A stretch of DNA of 64,000 nt from Bettongia penicillata ogilbyi (taxonomy: Eukaryota; Chordata; Mammalia; Diprotodontia; Potoroidae). A program made the position numbers and the translations under genes. Under the pieces are notes generated by a model. That model saw only the letters and a list, made by a program, of their open reading frames with translations, was not told the DNA's origin and searched no databases. The stretch is taken from NCBI GenBank assembly GCA_023548195.1, contig JAJHZJ010000221.1, forward strand, positions 2,772,001-2,836,000, in the 5' to 3' direction. Shown here piece after piece: positions 22,201 through 34,109 of this stretch (its first letter is position 1; each line of letters begins with the position of its first letter).

Positions 22201-22543
22201 CAAATGGAACCTGGGAAGAGCTCAGGCCGATCAGCTAAGGCAATCCACACTTGACCAAAGCACCCTTGGCTTCCGGATCCACTCCTCTTGCCCCTGGGGT
22301 CAGAGAGAAGGAGCTTGACCTGATGACGGCCTGGGCTTGGGGGGGTGGTGGTGGCTTTGCTTCTTTCCTAGCCTTTGTCTTTTCCCCTTCGTCTCCTTTT
22401 ATGTCTCTCCTTCACTCACTCTTTTCTCCTAAGGAAGGAAAGAGGAGTGGGAGTTGCCAGCTGGAGGTGTATCACAGAGGACAGATGTGGAGCAGTCCAG
22501 TATGAGCAGTCGGTTTGCCAGGGGAAGCTGCAAGTGGTGATGA

Positions 22544-22571
22544 ATTTATAGGGCTCTTATTCTGTGACGTG
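22544..22571 (-). promoter_or_regulatory. Candidate TATA box with CRE-like element upstream of GDNF
   Basis: On the minus strand CACGTCA (22571-22565) is followed after 14 bases by TATAAAT (22550-22544), pointing toward GDNF at the distal edge of the CpG tract. Transcription would start near 22.52 kb. The arrangement resembles a TATA/CRE core promoter; function is inferred. Confidence 0.35.
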
Positions 22572-22599
22572 CCCTCGAGTGCCTTTTCTGATTCGCTTT

Positions 22600-24479
22600 C
22601 AGACCTAAACACACGCTAGATTAGACTCTATGCTAGGGCCAACACGGTCTCCAAATGTCTGCTGGCTGAAGTCAGAGGCTCTACATATCATGTATTACAT
22701 GGCAAGCCATGAAGAAGGCTTCTGAAGTTGGCCGGCTCCTTAGGCCTGGGCTAATTTTCATGCTGATGTAATATAATACCAGACACTGGGGTGGGCACAT
22801 ACATTCGACATCGCAATTCCACAATCATAAGATCATTTCTGCGAGAACAGGTCACAGGAGGTTGACTAAGCCTGATTTTGTCCAAGTTTTCAGAAATGCA
22901 AAGGGGAAAAAACCCCCTCAAGAAAACCCTCTACTTCTTTCGGAGGGGTCCCTGAATTTCTAGGTTGCAGGAATCACACCTGTTTTCAGGGATCGTTGAA
23001 ATGCAGAGGTAGGACCATTTTCATCTAAATAGGTGAAAATAGAATTTACCTTTCTTTATAGAAAAATGAAGGCTAGCAAACTTTTAATGCCAAGTTCTAC
23101 GAGCCCTCTCCTAAGGTCTATTGTTCAGAGAAGAGAACTTATTCTTTAGTCAGATGTGATGTAAAATTAGCTGTAAAATGTGATACTTAATAAAACCTCT
23201 TGGATAAGAAGTAACCTGCACTGCTGGAAGTAATACAGTCAAGATCAGTGGACTGCTTTTATTTTACTAACTGTTGGCCATAGAAAGTATATACTGTCTC
23301 AGTTTACATCCATATACCTCTTATATTTATGACTCATCCGGTTGTGGGGGAGTATGTGGGTCTTCACATAGCTAATACAGACAATAGATACGGGAAGTGT
23401 GTGTGTGTGTGTGGTAGTGTGGGGGAGAGGAAAGGAAGATCATGTATTATTAAACTCTTTGTAAAAGTTAAAGATCAGCTACTTTGGAGAGTTGTTAGCT
23501 GAAACTGGTGTGGGAGGAAAATTGTTCTTACTAACATTACTGGGATTTAAGTTTGTGAGGAAGCAAAAGTCTAATGATCTATGTGCATACCTTACTTCAG
23601 CTAACTCAGGATTGCTCATGTGTTATCTTTGTAGCCCTGTGAAATGTCACTTTGTTCTCTTTGATAGTTTCTCTTTAGAAGGTGGCATACCTTTAGATGA
23701 ATTAGAAAATGGGAACTTAGCACCTCTTGGTGTATTTATTCTCCCAGTGTTGTGGGCTGATGAAAGAATTCGCTAAGATTTTAGGATCTGAGTGTCACTC
23801 TTTGGTACTTGAAGATGGGGATATTCAACAAGTCTGGTCAGTTGTGTAATTTTATACTTCCAGAAGGCTTTCTACCTGGGTAGTTATCTCATATGGTGGG
23901 AATAGTGTGCTATTAAGGTACATGCTAATCATGGATTTGATTCCCAGTGGAACGATGAGCTTTGTACAAATAGACATAGCTCAGTGGTCCCAGATTGTAC
24001 CCCAGGCCACAGCTAGCCACTTTGCAAAACATAAGGCCTTCCTTTGTTAGAAGATCAAAAATGCCTCAGCTCATCACATCCCTGCCTTGAGATAAGCAAC
24101 TCAAAGCCAATGTTCCACCAGAAGAGGTTTTCATCATCATTCTCATCAACAGTAAACTGTTTACAGAGTATCTGCTACGTGCCCTTCCTAGGTACAGGGG
24201 TTACAAAGGACTATAGAACATGGTAATCTGGTTCCTGCTTAGAGAGGCTTACAATCTATTTGGGAGGTGGGGGGCAACATAGAAAATAAAGAGACAAAGA
24301 ATAATTCAAGGCAGAGCTTGGTTTTTTTTTTTTTTAAAGCAAAAATAGCTTATTATACTGTGGGCTTTGTTTTGCTTAATTTGCAAAGAAAAATCTAGAA
24401 AAAATGCAATAAATAGTGGGAGTTTTTGTTGTTTGTGAACTTGTTACATAAATATTTGTTGACGACTTAAAGCTAAATA
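22600..24479. other. GDNF upstream flank, no gene seen
   Basis: Past the CpG tract the sequence becomes AT-rich with few recognised repeats. A short TG tract lies at 23399-23412. The 94-codon frame at 23492-23776 shows no protein family character. This may be regulatory sequence, since it is unusually free of repeats. Confidence 0.5.
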
Positions 24480-24680
24480 AATGGGGTGGTCAAATGGAAA
24501 GAGCAATGAATTTGCATGGAGCACTGGGTTCAAATTTCACCTCCAATATTTATTACTTGTGGATGACCCCAGGTAAATCCTTTAATTCTCAGAACCTCAG
24601 TGGCTCCATCTGTAAAATGAAGAGGGTCTGGACTGGTTGACCCTGAGGTCCTTCCTGTGTTAGCTCTGTGGCCCTGTAAT
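24480..24680 (+). repeat. Marsupial SINE, diverged
   Basis: GGGTGGTCAAATGGAAAGAGC, GGGTTCAAATTTCACCTCC and CATCTGTAAAATGAAGAGG show a plus-strand tRNA-derived SINE with a MIR-like 3' half. Confidence 0.8.
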
Positions 24681-25054
24681 AGAGGAGGTGAGGTTTGAAC
24701 TGCGTCTTAGAGGAAGGATGGGACACAGACTAGGGAAGGGAGGGAGAGCATTCCAGGCAGGGGGAATAACGTCTCTGTATTGGAAAGGCATTGCTGTTTA
24801 TAGCTGTGATGGTTTACAACACACAGCTCACTCCTCACACTTTCATGCCCAGACTCCTTTGATTTTTGTGGGCTGCCAAGTGCAAGGGGGCTGGCAGGGA
24901 TCGTGGCTCAGTCCTTGTCTATATACAGAGCCCTCTCCACGGGCTCGTGCTCAGGGCACAGCTGCTTTTCTTGTAAGAGCCAGGACCTGTGTCCCTGGGC
25001 TCCATTATAATGTGGGTCATCGCAGCTCTAAGAGCAATAATAGCTAACTCATAG

Positions 25055-25440
25055 TTATACAAGATCATAGGATCATAGGTGGACCCCAGAAGCCATCTAG
25101 TTTAATCCCTTTCATTTTACAGATAAGAAAACTAAGCCAAGGGAGCTTAAGTGACTTGTTTAGGGTCACATAGATAATTGGCATCAGATTTAAATACAGG
25201 TTCCCTGACTCCAGAGCCAAGTGCTCTTTCCACTATACTGGGAGGTTTATAGAGCACTTTAAATCCATCATCTCCTTTAATCCTCACAACTGCCCTATGA
25301 AGTGGGTACTGCAGGTCTTACTATTAGCCACATTTTACAGAGTGACTTATCAATGTCCATATGACTAGGAAGCATGAAAGGCAGGATGCAAACCCACGTC
25401 TCTTGACTCTAAATCAAGAATGCTTTTTACTGCTTCATGA
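25055..25440 (-). repeat. MIR/SINE copies in tandem
   Basis: Two reverse-oriented copies: CATTTTACAGATAAGAAAACTAAG with GTTCCCTGACTCCAGAGCCAAG, then CACATTTTACAGAGTGAC with CCCACGTCTCTTGACTC. Confidence 0.8.
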
Positions 25441-25489
25441 TGCTTTTTCTTTTTAAAGTCACGAGTTTACTTGATAGGAGTTTGTGCTT

Positions 25490-25690
25490 CATGAATTCTC
25501 CTGCCTCTTTGGCTTCATTCACATAGGTTCCCATGTCTGGAGTGGATGCCTTCCCTCCTACTGTTTCCACCTATTGAGAGCCTTTCCTTCCTTCAAGGGT
25601 ATCTTGGATGAACTCTGCTCTACCTTTTATGATGCATCCAGATTAAAATAATCTCCCCCTCCCGTTCCTCACAGTGCTTTTAATCAATCA
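25490..25690 (+). repeat. LINE L2 3' end
   Basis: CCTTCCTTCAAGGGTATCTTGGATGAA and the following text match L2 3' sequence on the plus strand. Confidence 0.6.
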
Positions 25691-25924
25691 GCCAATGAGC
25701 CAATCCATAACCATTTATCAAATTCCTACTGTATGCCAGGCATTGTGATGGTAACAAAAAGGCAAAAATCAAACAGCCCCTCATTATCCGCTAGCAGCTT
25801 ATTTTAAAATAATCAAGGGAGATATGAATATATATAAATATCTAGAAAATTCAAGGTGATGGCGGGGAGGGAGATACTAGTGTTTTGGGTGATCTAGAAA
25901 AACCTCATTTTAATGTTTGATCTG

Positions 25925-26335
25925 AACTTTGAAGGACTTCTTTTTTAAAAAAAATATTAAATTAACTTTTTGGTTACATTTTAAGTTCCAACCTGTCTCC
26001 TCCCTCCTTCCTCAGCCCAAACTAGAGAAGGACATCATTTCATACACACACAAACACACACACACACTTGTACATGTGCACATGCATTTGTGTGTGTAAA
26101 TATAAATATAAAACCATACTATGAATACTTCCATTTATCATTTCTTTGTCTGAAGGTGGAAGCATCTTTCTTCATAGGTCCTTTGTGGTTGATTTGAATA
26201 TTTACAGTACTCAGAATAGATTAGTCGTTCAGTTACTCTTTGAACAATATTGCTGTTACTGTATCCAACTTTCTCTTAGCTCCGCTTATTTTACTTTTCA
26301 TTATTTTTAATTTAAAAAGCTGTTGCAATTTCTTT
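25925..26335 (-). repeat. L1 3' UTR, marsupial type
   Basis: Minus-strand L1 3' region. The plus strand opens TTTTTTAAAAAAAATATTAAATTAACTTTTTGG, then CACAC and a text ending GAACAATATTGCTGTTACTGTATCC, which is shared with the L1 3' region at 62.55-63.2 kb. Confidence 0.75.
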
Positions 26336-26339
26336 TGTG

Positions 26340-27112
26340 CTATAGATAAACATCCTGCATGAGGGAAGGGAGAAAAGGAGCTGTGGCTCAAAGGGAAGAT
26401 CAGTTTAGGTTTTGACCTGGCCACCAGAGCTGGATGATTCCCCCTGTCCATCCTGTGCACCCCAACCACTCAGGACAACCACGGTCACTGAGCTTCCTCA
26501 ACTTCTCAGGTTCAGCTGGATGATTTTCAGCTGACATACAACTACATGAAGAACGGCTATCACAGCCAGGCTCAGGGAATGGTGCTGCTCTCCAAAGGCA
26601 TTTGTGGGATGGGCAAAGGACCCAACACCAAAACAATTCTGTTCTGGCCCTACTTACTACTAAACAACTTGCTGACAGACCCAGACCTACTAGAGCAAAT
26701 GATCATTTTCTTTTTTTTTTTGTTGCCACAAACATGTCCTGTCCCTCATTTCCCAAGAGAGCATAAGATGAAGTCAAATTCAACCACACCACACTGCCAC
26801 TGGCCTCAGTACCCCACCGTCTGAGTTCAGCTCACAGATAAGTATCTCCCCATTCCTAGGTAATTATTTTCACCAGGAGAAAGCCAACCCCTCCTCATAA
26901 TCTACCCATAGGTACTTTTGAGAGGTAAGGTAGCCGGGCCAGCCTGGGGAAAATTTTTCCTATAGAGCCTTTTACTCAGGCCTCTGTTTGTAAACTAGGA
27001 GTTTAAGACAAGGAAGGGGTTTGATCATGGGCCTGGAGGAAGCTTACATGCCTAAGCAATGCAGCTTTCTTCCTAGTCATAGCCCCAAAGAAGCTAGAGG
27101 AGGGCTAAAATA
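26340..27112 (-). pseudogene. Probable 3' part of the NME3 retrocopy, or another inserted sequence
   Basis: Between the pseudogene stop and the L1 3' region is about 770 bases of unique, GC-richer sequence. It is bounded by L1 on the left, so it was probably inserted with the retrocopy as 3' UTR. A plus-strand frame at 26546-26824 lacks a recognisable family. I see no clear poly(A) tract, so the left limit is uncertain. Confidence 0.35.
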
Positions 27113-27563
27113 CTACTGATACAGCCATCAGTAGGAGCTGTCCTACCAGCAGAGCAATTCATTCTCATGGAACCATAGGGCAAGCTCACAGCACTCTCCT
27201 CTGAGTAACTGCTGTCAATGCCATTTTTGTTAACTTGAATACAGAAATCTCCTCAGATGGTGCCCAGGGAAGAACCCACTGGGTTAGTTGCTTTTATGAG
27301 GGCCTGAGAAGATCACACCACATCCAGGCCCTGCCACATCATGCAACCAAGGACCCGAGTTCATGTTCTCCTGAAGCGCAGACCTCAGGAGGCCCTTGGA
27401 GCCCTGCACCCACATTAGCCCCATCAGCTTGAAGCCCATCTTTCCCAACACCAGTGATCTCACCCATTAGGCACTGCTGGAAGCCATTGGGCTCGATGGC
27501 CAGAAAGTCCGCTCTTTCAGACTAAGAGATGTTGGTAAAGATGGTTAGCACCAGGCAGATCAT
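27113..27563 (-). pseudogene. NME3: Processed NME3 (nucleoside diphosphate kinase) pseudogene
   Basis: Minus strand, intronless. Codons from 27563 give MICLVLTIFTNIS, matching the distinctive NME3 N-terminus, then a stop (codon 14) and FLAIEPNGFQQCLMGEI, matching the start of the NDP-kinase domain. Further frames give DSSYSEES in the active-site loop region and, at 27146-27184, LALWFHENELLCW. The last codons align to the NME3 C-terminus and end at a stop at 27115-27113. At least three in-frame stops plus frameshifts make it dead. Length is about 450 bases against about 510 for the intact coding sequence. NME3 makes NTPs by phosphotransfer at mitochondria; this copy makes none. Confidence 0.85.
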
Positions 27564-27664
27564 GTTGGCAGCAGTAGCTGCATGGGCTGCAGTGGTGGGA
27601 GCTGTGGCAGACACAAGTGTGGGGTGGGGGGAAAGAAGAGGGAGGGTCCCCTCTTCCAGAACAT

Positions 27665-28000
27665 TTTTTAATATGACAATATATAATAGCTTTGTATATA
27701 TCCAGAAACTACCTGTTAATATCCTTTGACCATTTATCAATTGGGGAATAACTCATATTCTTATCTGTTTGGCAGTTCTTTATATATTTGAGCTATGATA
27801 CCTTTATCTGAGAAACTATTTCTCCTCAACCCCAAGATTTCTATCTGTGTATGCTCTTTTAAATTATCCTAACTGAAGAGTTACATATGTTTTTTCCTAC
27901 AAGAAGTAAACAGTTTGTGTGTGTGTGTGTGTATGTGTGTGGGTGTATAATTCCTTATCATTTGTCTTTCATGTTTACCTTCTTATGTTTCTCCTGATTC
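27665..28000 (-). repeat. L1 ORF2 C-terminal fragment
   Basis: CCTTTGACCATTTATCAATTGGGG on the plus strand is the reverse of the marsupial L1 ORF2 end, and is shared with 63495-63525. It lies directly next to ORF1-side sequence, so most of ORF2 is missing. Confidence 0.75.
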
Positions 28001-29600
28001 TTGTAGGTCAAAATTTCTGTTTAGATCTGGTCTTTTCCTCAAGAATACCTGAAAGTCCTTTAATTCATTAAATATCCAATTTTCCTTGCAAGATTACACT
28101 AAGTTTTGCTAGGTAAATTATTCTTGTTTGCAAACATAGTTTCTTTGTTCTTAAGAATATCATGTTCCATGCCCTCTGATATTTTAATGTAGAAGCTGCT
28201 AAATTTTGTGTTATCCTGACTGTAACTCCACAATATTAAATAGTTTCTTTCTAGTTGCTTATAATATTTTCTCCTTGACCTGGAAGCTTTGAAACTTAGT
28301 GGTAATATTTTTGTGAGTTTTCATCTTGGGAGCTCTTTCAGACGGTGGGTGATTGGTGGATATTTTCAATTTCTATTTTACTTTCTGTTTCCAAAACTTT
28401 AGGGCAATTTTCCTTAATAATTTCTTGAAGTATAGTGTCTAGACATTTTTATTATCATAACTTTCATCTAGTTCCAACAATTCTTATCTTATTGTGTCTC
28501 CTCTGTTTTCCATGTTAGTTGATTTTGTAATGAGATATTTCATATTCTGTTTTTTCATATTCTGTCTTTTGAGTTTGTTTTATTATTCCTTGGTGCCTTA
28601 TGAAGTCATTAGCTTCCCCTTGCCCAATTCTAATTTTCAAGAAGTTATTTTCTTCTGTAAGTTTTTGGAATTCTTTTTCCCATTGGTTGATTTTCTTTTC
28701 TTGCTTTTTGTGCATCATTTATTTTTTTTGCCTACTTTTTCCTCACCTTCTCTTATTTGATTTTACAGTCCTTTTTAAGCTCTTTCTTTTTAAAACTCTT
28801 GCTGAATTTGTGACTATTTTACATTTTTCTTTGAAGCTGATCATCTCTATCACCATAGCAGCTATCTATGATTGGGTCTTTTTTTTTCTTGGCTGCTTAC
28901 TTTTTGGTTGTTAACTTTATGTTAGAGTCCCAAGATGTGAGGGAATTTTTTTGCTTCAGGTTTTTCATGCTGTTGTTTTATGAGATGTATCTGGTGGCCT
29001 GACTCAGGTATTTCTCTCTGCCCCTGAATCTCAGCCAGGGGTCCCAGCAAGGCTTGTCACCACAGACACTTTTACTACCTGCAGTCCTTTCCATGGCTTC
29101 AAGCTTCAGCTCACCTTTCTGCCCTGGAACCAAAACCAGGGACTGCACTCTCCTTTGAGTGACCACAGCAGGGCCCCTCTGCAGTCACACCTAGAAGTAG
29201 GTTCTTGTTCCTCTTTGACCACAGCCACATCTGATCAGCACACCTGGGCCCCTTCTCCAATACCAGCCAGCAGAGGGCCCTGTAATCTCCCCCTGATCCT
29301 GACCCCCCACACTTTCCGGGGTGAGGGGGTGTAGTTCCTGAAGCTGCCCCCACAGTTGCCCCCAGGACGTGTTGTTTGTTGATGATAGTATCTAACTGGA
29401 GGTATGTGCACTTCAATCAGTCCAGACCATCACCCTGGGAGGACAGGTCTTTTCTCACATTCTCCCAAGTTGTCTTATGCTGGACAACTGCTTTACCCCA
29501 ACTTTAAATTATTTCTGTTGCTCTAAAATTCACTTTGAGGCATTATTTTAAATTATTTGTGGGGAAATTTGGGAGAGCCGAGTAATTCCCTACCTTGTAT
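28000..29600 (-). repeat. L1/HAL1 ORF1 and 5' UTR (decayed)
   Basis: Minus strand. One frame at 28515-28718 gives EKEFQKLTEENNFLKIRI, similar to the coiled-coil of the intact ORF1 at 58.7-59.6 kb (EKEVQKLTEDNSSLKIRM). 28980-29600 is the GC-rich 5' UTR. With 27665-28000 and 25925-26335 it forms one old internally deleted L1 or HAL1, split by the NME3 retrocopy. Confidence 0.75.
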
Positions 29601-29889
29601 TATCATCTTCCTTGAATCCCTCTAACTTTTAAGGACTTCTAAGAGGGGGAGGTAAGGAAGGAATGCATTTATAATATCATGGTGTCTTTTTTATGTGAAT
29701 TTGTGATTTCATCAATATCAAGAACTCCTGGTGTTGAAATTCTCTCCATTAATAGCAACCAGGCTCCTTTGGTCACACAATTAGTATATGTCAGAGGTAG
29801 GACTCTATCTCTGGTGTTCTTGGTGGCTAAGTTGATCCTCTATCCATTACACTGGGCTGTCTTTCTGTAGAAATTTATGATATAGCTGT

Positions 29890-30120
29890 TGGCAAGCATT
29901 TCTTTCTTTTCTTGAGATAATTAGGATTAAATGACTTATTTAGGGTAAAGTGTCTGAGGTTGGATTTGAACTCAGACCTTCCTGACTCTAAGGCCAATCT
30001 TCTATTCACTGAGCCATCTAGTTGCTCCTGGCATGCATTTCCTATTCTCCCATTAGACAGTAGGTTCTTTCAAAGTGGTTCTCTCAGTTCATCTTTGTGT
30101 CTATAGCACCTAGCTTTGTC
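29890..30120. repeat. SINE fragment and L2 3' fragment
   Basis: 29890-30030 is a reverse SINE (TTTGAACTCAGACCTTCCTGACTC, CCATCTAGTTGCTCC). 30035-30115 resembles an L2 3' end (GACAGTAGGTTCTTTCAAAG ... TATAGCACCTAGC). Confidence 0.7.
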
Positions 30121-30194
30121 CTTCACTTTCAGCAGGAATTGTTTTGTGTTGGGTTTCCATTTGTTGTGTTGGGTTTACCAGCTGTATAGTATTC

Positions 30195-30410
30195 AGAATG
30201 CAGGCGTGTAAAGAAGGAGCTAAGAGAAACTGGAGTTTACATCCTAGTTCTGGCATTTACTAAATGTGTAACCGTTGTCAAGTGACAATCTCTGCTCCAT
30301 CTGTAAAATGAGGAAAATAATATTTGTGCTTCTACTTAAGCAGCAGGCTGTTGGCAGGAAAGTATTTTGTAAAAATTTAAAGTGCCCTATAGGGAAAGTC
30401 ATTATTTTAA
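30195..30410 (+). repeat. Diverged SINE, plus strand
   Basis: GGAGTTTACATCCTAGTTCTGGC, GTGTAACCGTTGTCAAGTGAC and CATCTGTAAAATGAGGAAAATAAT show an old tRNA-derived or MIR-type SINE. Confidence 0.7.
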
Positions 30411-30469
30411 CTGCTTAAAAATGAAAGAAAAACACCCCAAGCTTTCCATCATTCTTCAAATTCATTTAA

Positions 30470-30850
30470 AACAACTAAAGGAGTAAACCCTTTGAAGACT
30501 GATAATGGGAGAGATTCATTGGAAAAAATTTTGGTCTTTCCAATAAGAATTAATCAGGAAAAATATTCATCAGGAAAAATATTAATTAAGAAAAATATTC
30601 CTTTGTAATTGCAAAAAAATGGAAATGCCCTCTGTTCAATAATTGGAATATAATTGAATAAACTATGGCATATTATCATAATAGAATATTATGGTACCAT
30701 GAAAAATGACAAATAGGAAACATACAAGAAAATATGGAAAGACCTATAGGTGCTGACATAAAATGAAATCAGCAGAACCAAAAATGTATATACGTTAACT
30801 ACAAACATATATGCATATGTCATATATCTATATTTATAGCTATATTGATG
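30470..30850 (+). repeat. L1 ORF2 end / 3' UTR fragment
   Basis: Text such as GCAAAAAAATGGAAATGCCC, TAAACTATGGCATATTATC and GAAATCAGCAGAACCA matches the L1 ORF2 C-terminus, plus strand, with many changes. Confidence 0.7.
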
Positions 30851-33800
30851 TATCTGGAAAGAAGAAAGAAAAACAGGCTGAATTTTGGAGAGGCCTATAA
30901 GGGAGAGGGAACAAAAGGGTCTTTCTTCCTGCCCCATTCCCCATTTCTTTTCTATCATGCTAAAATGATGGGGTTGGAATGAGATTTTCCCTCTGGTTTT
31001 AGGTGCTGATTTGTTTTTGTTAGTGGTTATTATATGGATAGGCATGGAGCTGTGACTTTATTGATCTAGGGATGGCCTCAAGGCCACCTGTAACCCTTTG
31101 AATCCAAACTTCATAGTGAGGAGCTGGACATGACTGGAAATGAACGAATGACAGCAAAACACAAGACAAAGGCAAAAGTTCACTTGACAACAAGAGAAGA
31201 TTAGCTTATTTAAATACTATATAAGTTTGCTGGGAGTCTGATGCTTATTCCATTTTAGAACACAAAGCTGTTTATAGGACTACTATTGAGACAGTTTACT
31301 TTTCACGTGGGCTCAACATTATTTAAACAGCTTCTACTACATGTCTTCTGGTAAAGCATCAAGGCTCAAAACAATTTCTTATCAGTCGTCATCCTTTTAG
31401 AAAGAGACAGAAGCTTCCCCTGCCACCAATCAAATCCAAGCCAATGAAACCCAAGGCCTCCAGATCTCTCCAACTCACAAGGTCAGCTCCAAGCCTGGGT
31501 ACATCCATCTTGAGGATGATTCTTAGTCTCATATTCAGAAAAAGGAAGAAGAAAAGGAGGAGAAGGAGAAGCCACCCAGGTTTAGGTTACTCTAAGCAGA
31601 AAATGTGCTTCAGCTGCCATATGCTTGAGGCCACCTGGGGCCAATCCAACTCCACCTACCTCTCAGGACACAGTTCAAAACAGTCTTTCCAAATTAGCAA
31701 CTAATCCCTTCTGTATATTCACTGAGTCACCGGTTACTTCCCTACAGTCAATAAAGGGTTCATCATTGTATCAGAGTATAAACCCCTCAGCAATGAATCA
31801 CACATAGCCAGAAGAAGGCCCTCAGAGTTTCCACTCAGTTGCCAGAATCAGGAATGGCGACCCTGAGTATGCTCCTTGGATGATAGGGGAAATGTGAGGA
31901 TGAGCCTCTGCTACTCTGGTTTCATTGCAACAAATATATATGCCCTAGGTGATTGACTACTTTGTAGGGGACAAGTCTTGTTTGAACGTACACGTTCTAC
32001 TGTGTTCGGTAAAATGGAGTTAACAGTAGTACTGAAGCAGTACCTAATTCTCAGGGTTGTTTTAAGGTTCAGATGAGATAATGAACATGACTTGCTTTGT
32101 AAACTTTAAAACATTACATAAACATTACCTCTTATGTCTACGAAAATAGCTGCATTAATTTGTAATCATCATTTCCTCAGTTCTCCCCCAGCTACTGTCA
32201 AGCTTTTGAACTCTGGTTCAGGTTCAATCTACTTTGATTATGATCAAAGGTCCTGAATCCCACTATATTTTCTCCATAAAGATCCTAATCTGGATGTTTT
32301 TAACCCAACTCTAACTTTTTAAAAAACCTATTTTGATAACTGTATTTCAGTGTAATTCATTTCCTTTGTAACCCTATGGGCTGGATTGGGTTTTTTCCTT
32401 TTTTGTTTTTTCATTTTAAAAAATTATTCTGAGAGGGGGGTCTGGGCTTCATCAGACTGATAAATAGGTCCATGACACTCACACAAAAAGATAAGAGTCC
32501 TTGTTTATCTCAACAAGCTCAGTAAATAGGTATCTATTATATTTATACAACATAAATGCAGTCTGGTTTTATGGACCTTCAGAGGTTTCTGATAATACTT
32601 CATACATATCCTTTAAATTAGTAAAACATCTTTTAAATAGGTGTCTACATCCGTGCTCTGATTTCGGAGTTGTTATCGTGGGCTTCCTTCGATTCTGTCC
32701 CCAGACCTGGCTGAGACTATTTGAAGATCCATCATAGCAGATCAAGAGACTTGGGCTCTATCTGTCTCTGCTGCCAACTAACTTTCTGACCTTGGATAAT
32801 GTAGCCTTGGTCTACCTGTCTCTATTTTTCTTTTTTCTTTTTGTTCCCTCTTTTCCTTCTCCCTCCTTTCTCCTCACAAGAACAGAAAGAGGATAAATAA
32901 GATAATCAGCCAGATTTTCTAAGTGCATAAATGACTCCTTGGGACTCATTTACATTGCATTAACTCCTTCAGGCCACTGGGGTGCCGTTTTGTAAATTGC
33001 TGTACTCCTGCAGCGTACAAAATGGTACCCTGGTGATTTGAAAGAGTTAACTCCTCCCCTCCAAATGATTAACTTTCTCCTGGGGCATAATTTATACTCT
33101 GAGAGGATTTGGCAGACCATATGTGAAGTGCTTTGAGTTCTTTGGAAGAACGTAGGTTATAGAAATTCAAGTAATTAGCATTGTATTCAACACATTTGAA
33201 GACTTGCTTCAAGAGGTCTGTCAGGACATTTTCTCATAACAGTTTTGGGAGGTAGGTCATTATTATCCTTCTCATTCCAAAGTCAAACAATAGACAATTA
33301 AGAAAATGGTCAGGAATATAACCAAAACGAGCCTGGGGAGTGTCATATTTGTAGAATGACTTCAATACCTGTAAGTAAGGGGTCATAAAAAAGTGAATGG
33401 GGCGATGGAGGGCAGGTTTGTCAGGAATCAGTCTGCTGTTATAAAGTATGTATGTAGCATACCTCCTAATCTTCCAGTCATGGAGGAAAAGGACAAGACA
33501 ATCAAGTGTACATTAAGAGTCACACACAAAAAGAAAGAGCCTACCAGTTACCTTCTTTACCTCCTTCCAAAGATGAAAATACAAAGGAGCTTATCTCCTA
33601 TTGGTCAGAGGAAAAGAGAAAAGAATCTGAAGGCTTCTTTTTACAATTGCCATGAAAGACAAGAGGATTGGGTTTGGGTTTTTGCTGTTGTTTTACATTG
33701 TGGCTCAGGACCCCGAAATATCTAGGTCCATCATTTTTTTCCTGATTCCTGACATGAAAGAGTCCAGACACTACTAGCCAAAAAATAAAAAATGTAATGA

Positions 33801-34100
33801 AAAGAGTGTTGGACCTACAAGTTGAACCATATGGGTTCACTTATTAGCTCTATCACCCTGGACAACTTACTTTACTTTTCTGATTTCCTTTCTCTCCTCT
33901 ATTTGTCTTCATCTTTAAGATGAGGTAATTAGACTTGCCCTATCTACTTCATTGACTTGTAGTGAGGAAAGCATTTTGCAAACATTAAATGAGTCATTAT
34001 TTTTCTTGTGGTGATCATTTTTCATGGCTACCATCTTTCTTTGACTGTCATTTAGGAGGAAAGGAATATACTCTATTTATTATACCATATTCCCTATTTG
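30851..34100. other. GDNF upstream flank, mostly unclassified
   Basis: A SINE-like tail lies near 31100-31160. A purine-rich AGAAGGAGGAG tract lies at 31540-31570. A hairpin lies at 32960-33050. The frames at 31444-31704 and 33393-33725 lack family character. No gene is recognised. Confidence 0.45.
32960..33050. repeat. 91-base hairpin ending in TTAA
   Basis: Two 35-base arms (32960-32994 and 33016-33050) pair at about 27 positions around a 21-base loop. The ends read TTAACTC and GAGTTAA. It could be a palindromic MITE with a TTAA target or an expressed hairpin RNA. Confidence 0.55.
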
Positions 34101-34109
34101 TTCAAGGTC

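Noticed and set aside
28494..28914. Phe/Leu-rich plus frames that look like membrane proteins
   Set aside because: They are antisense to the L1 ORF1 coiled coil; poly-T-rich strands give Phe and Leu.
30689..31045. 118-codon minus frame
   Set aside because: It is antisense to an L1 3' fragment and AT-rich sequence; hydrophobic aromatic composition reflects the TATA-rich repeats.
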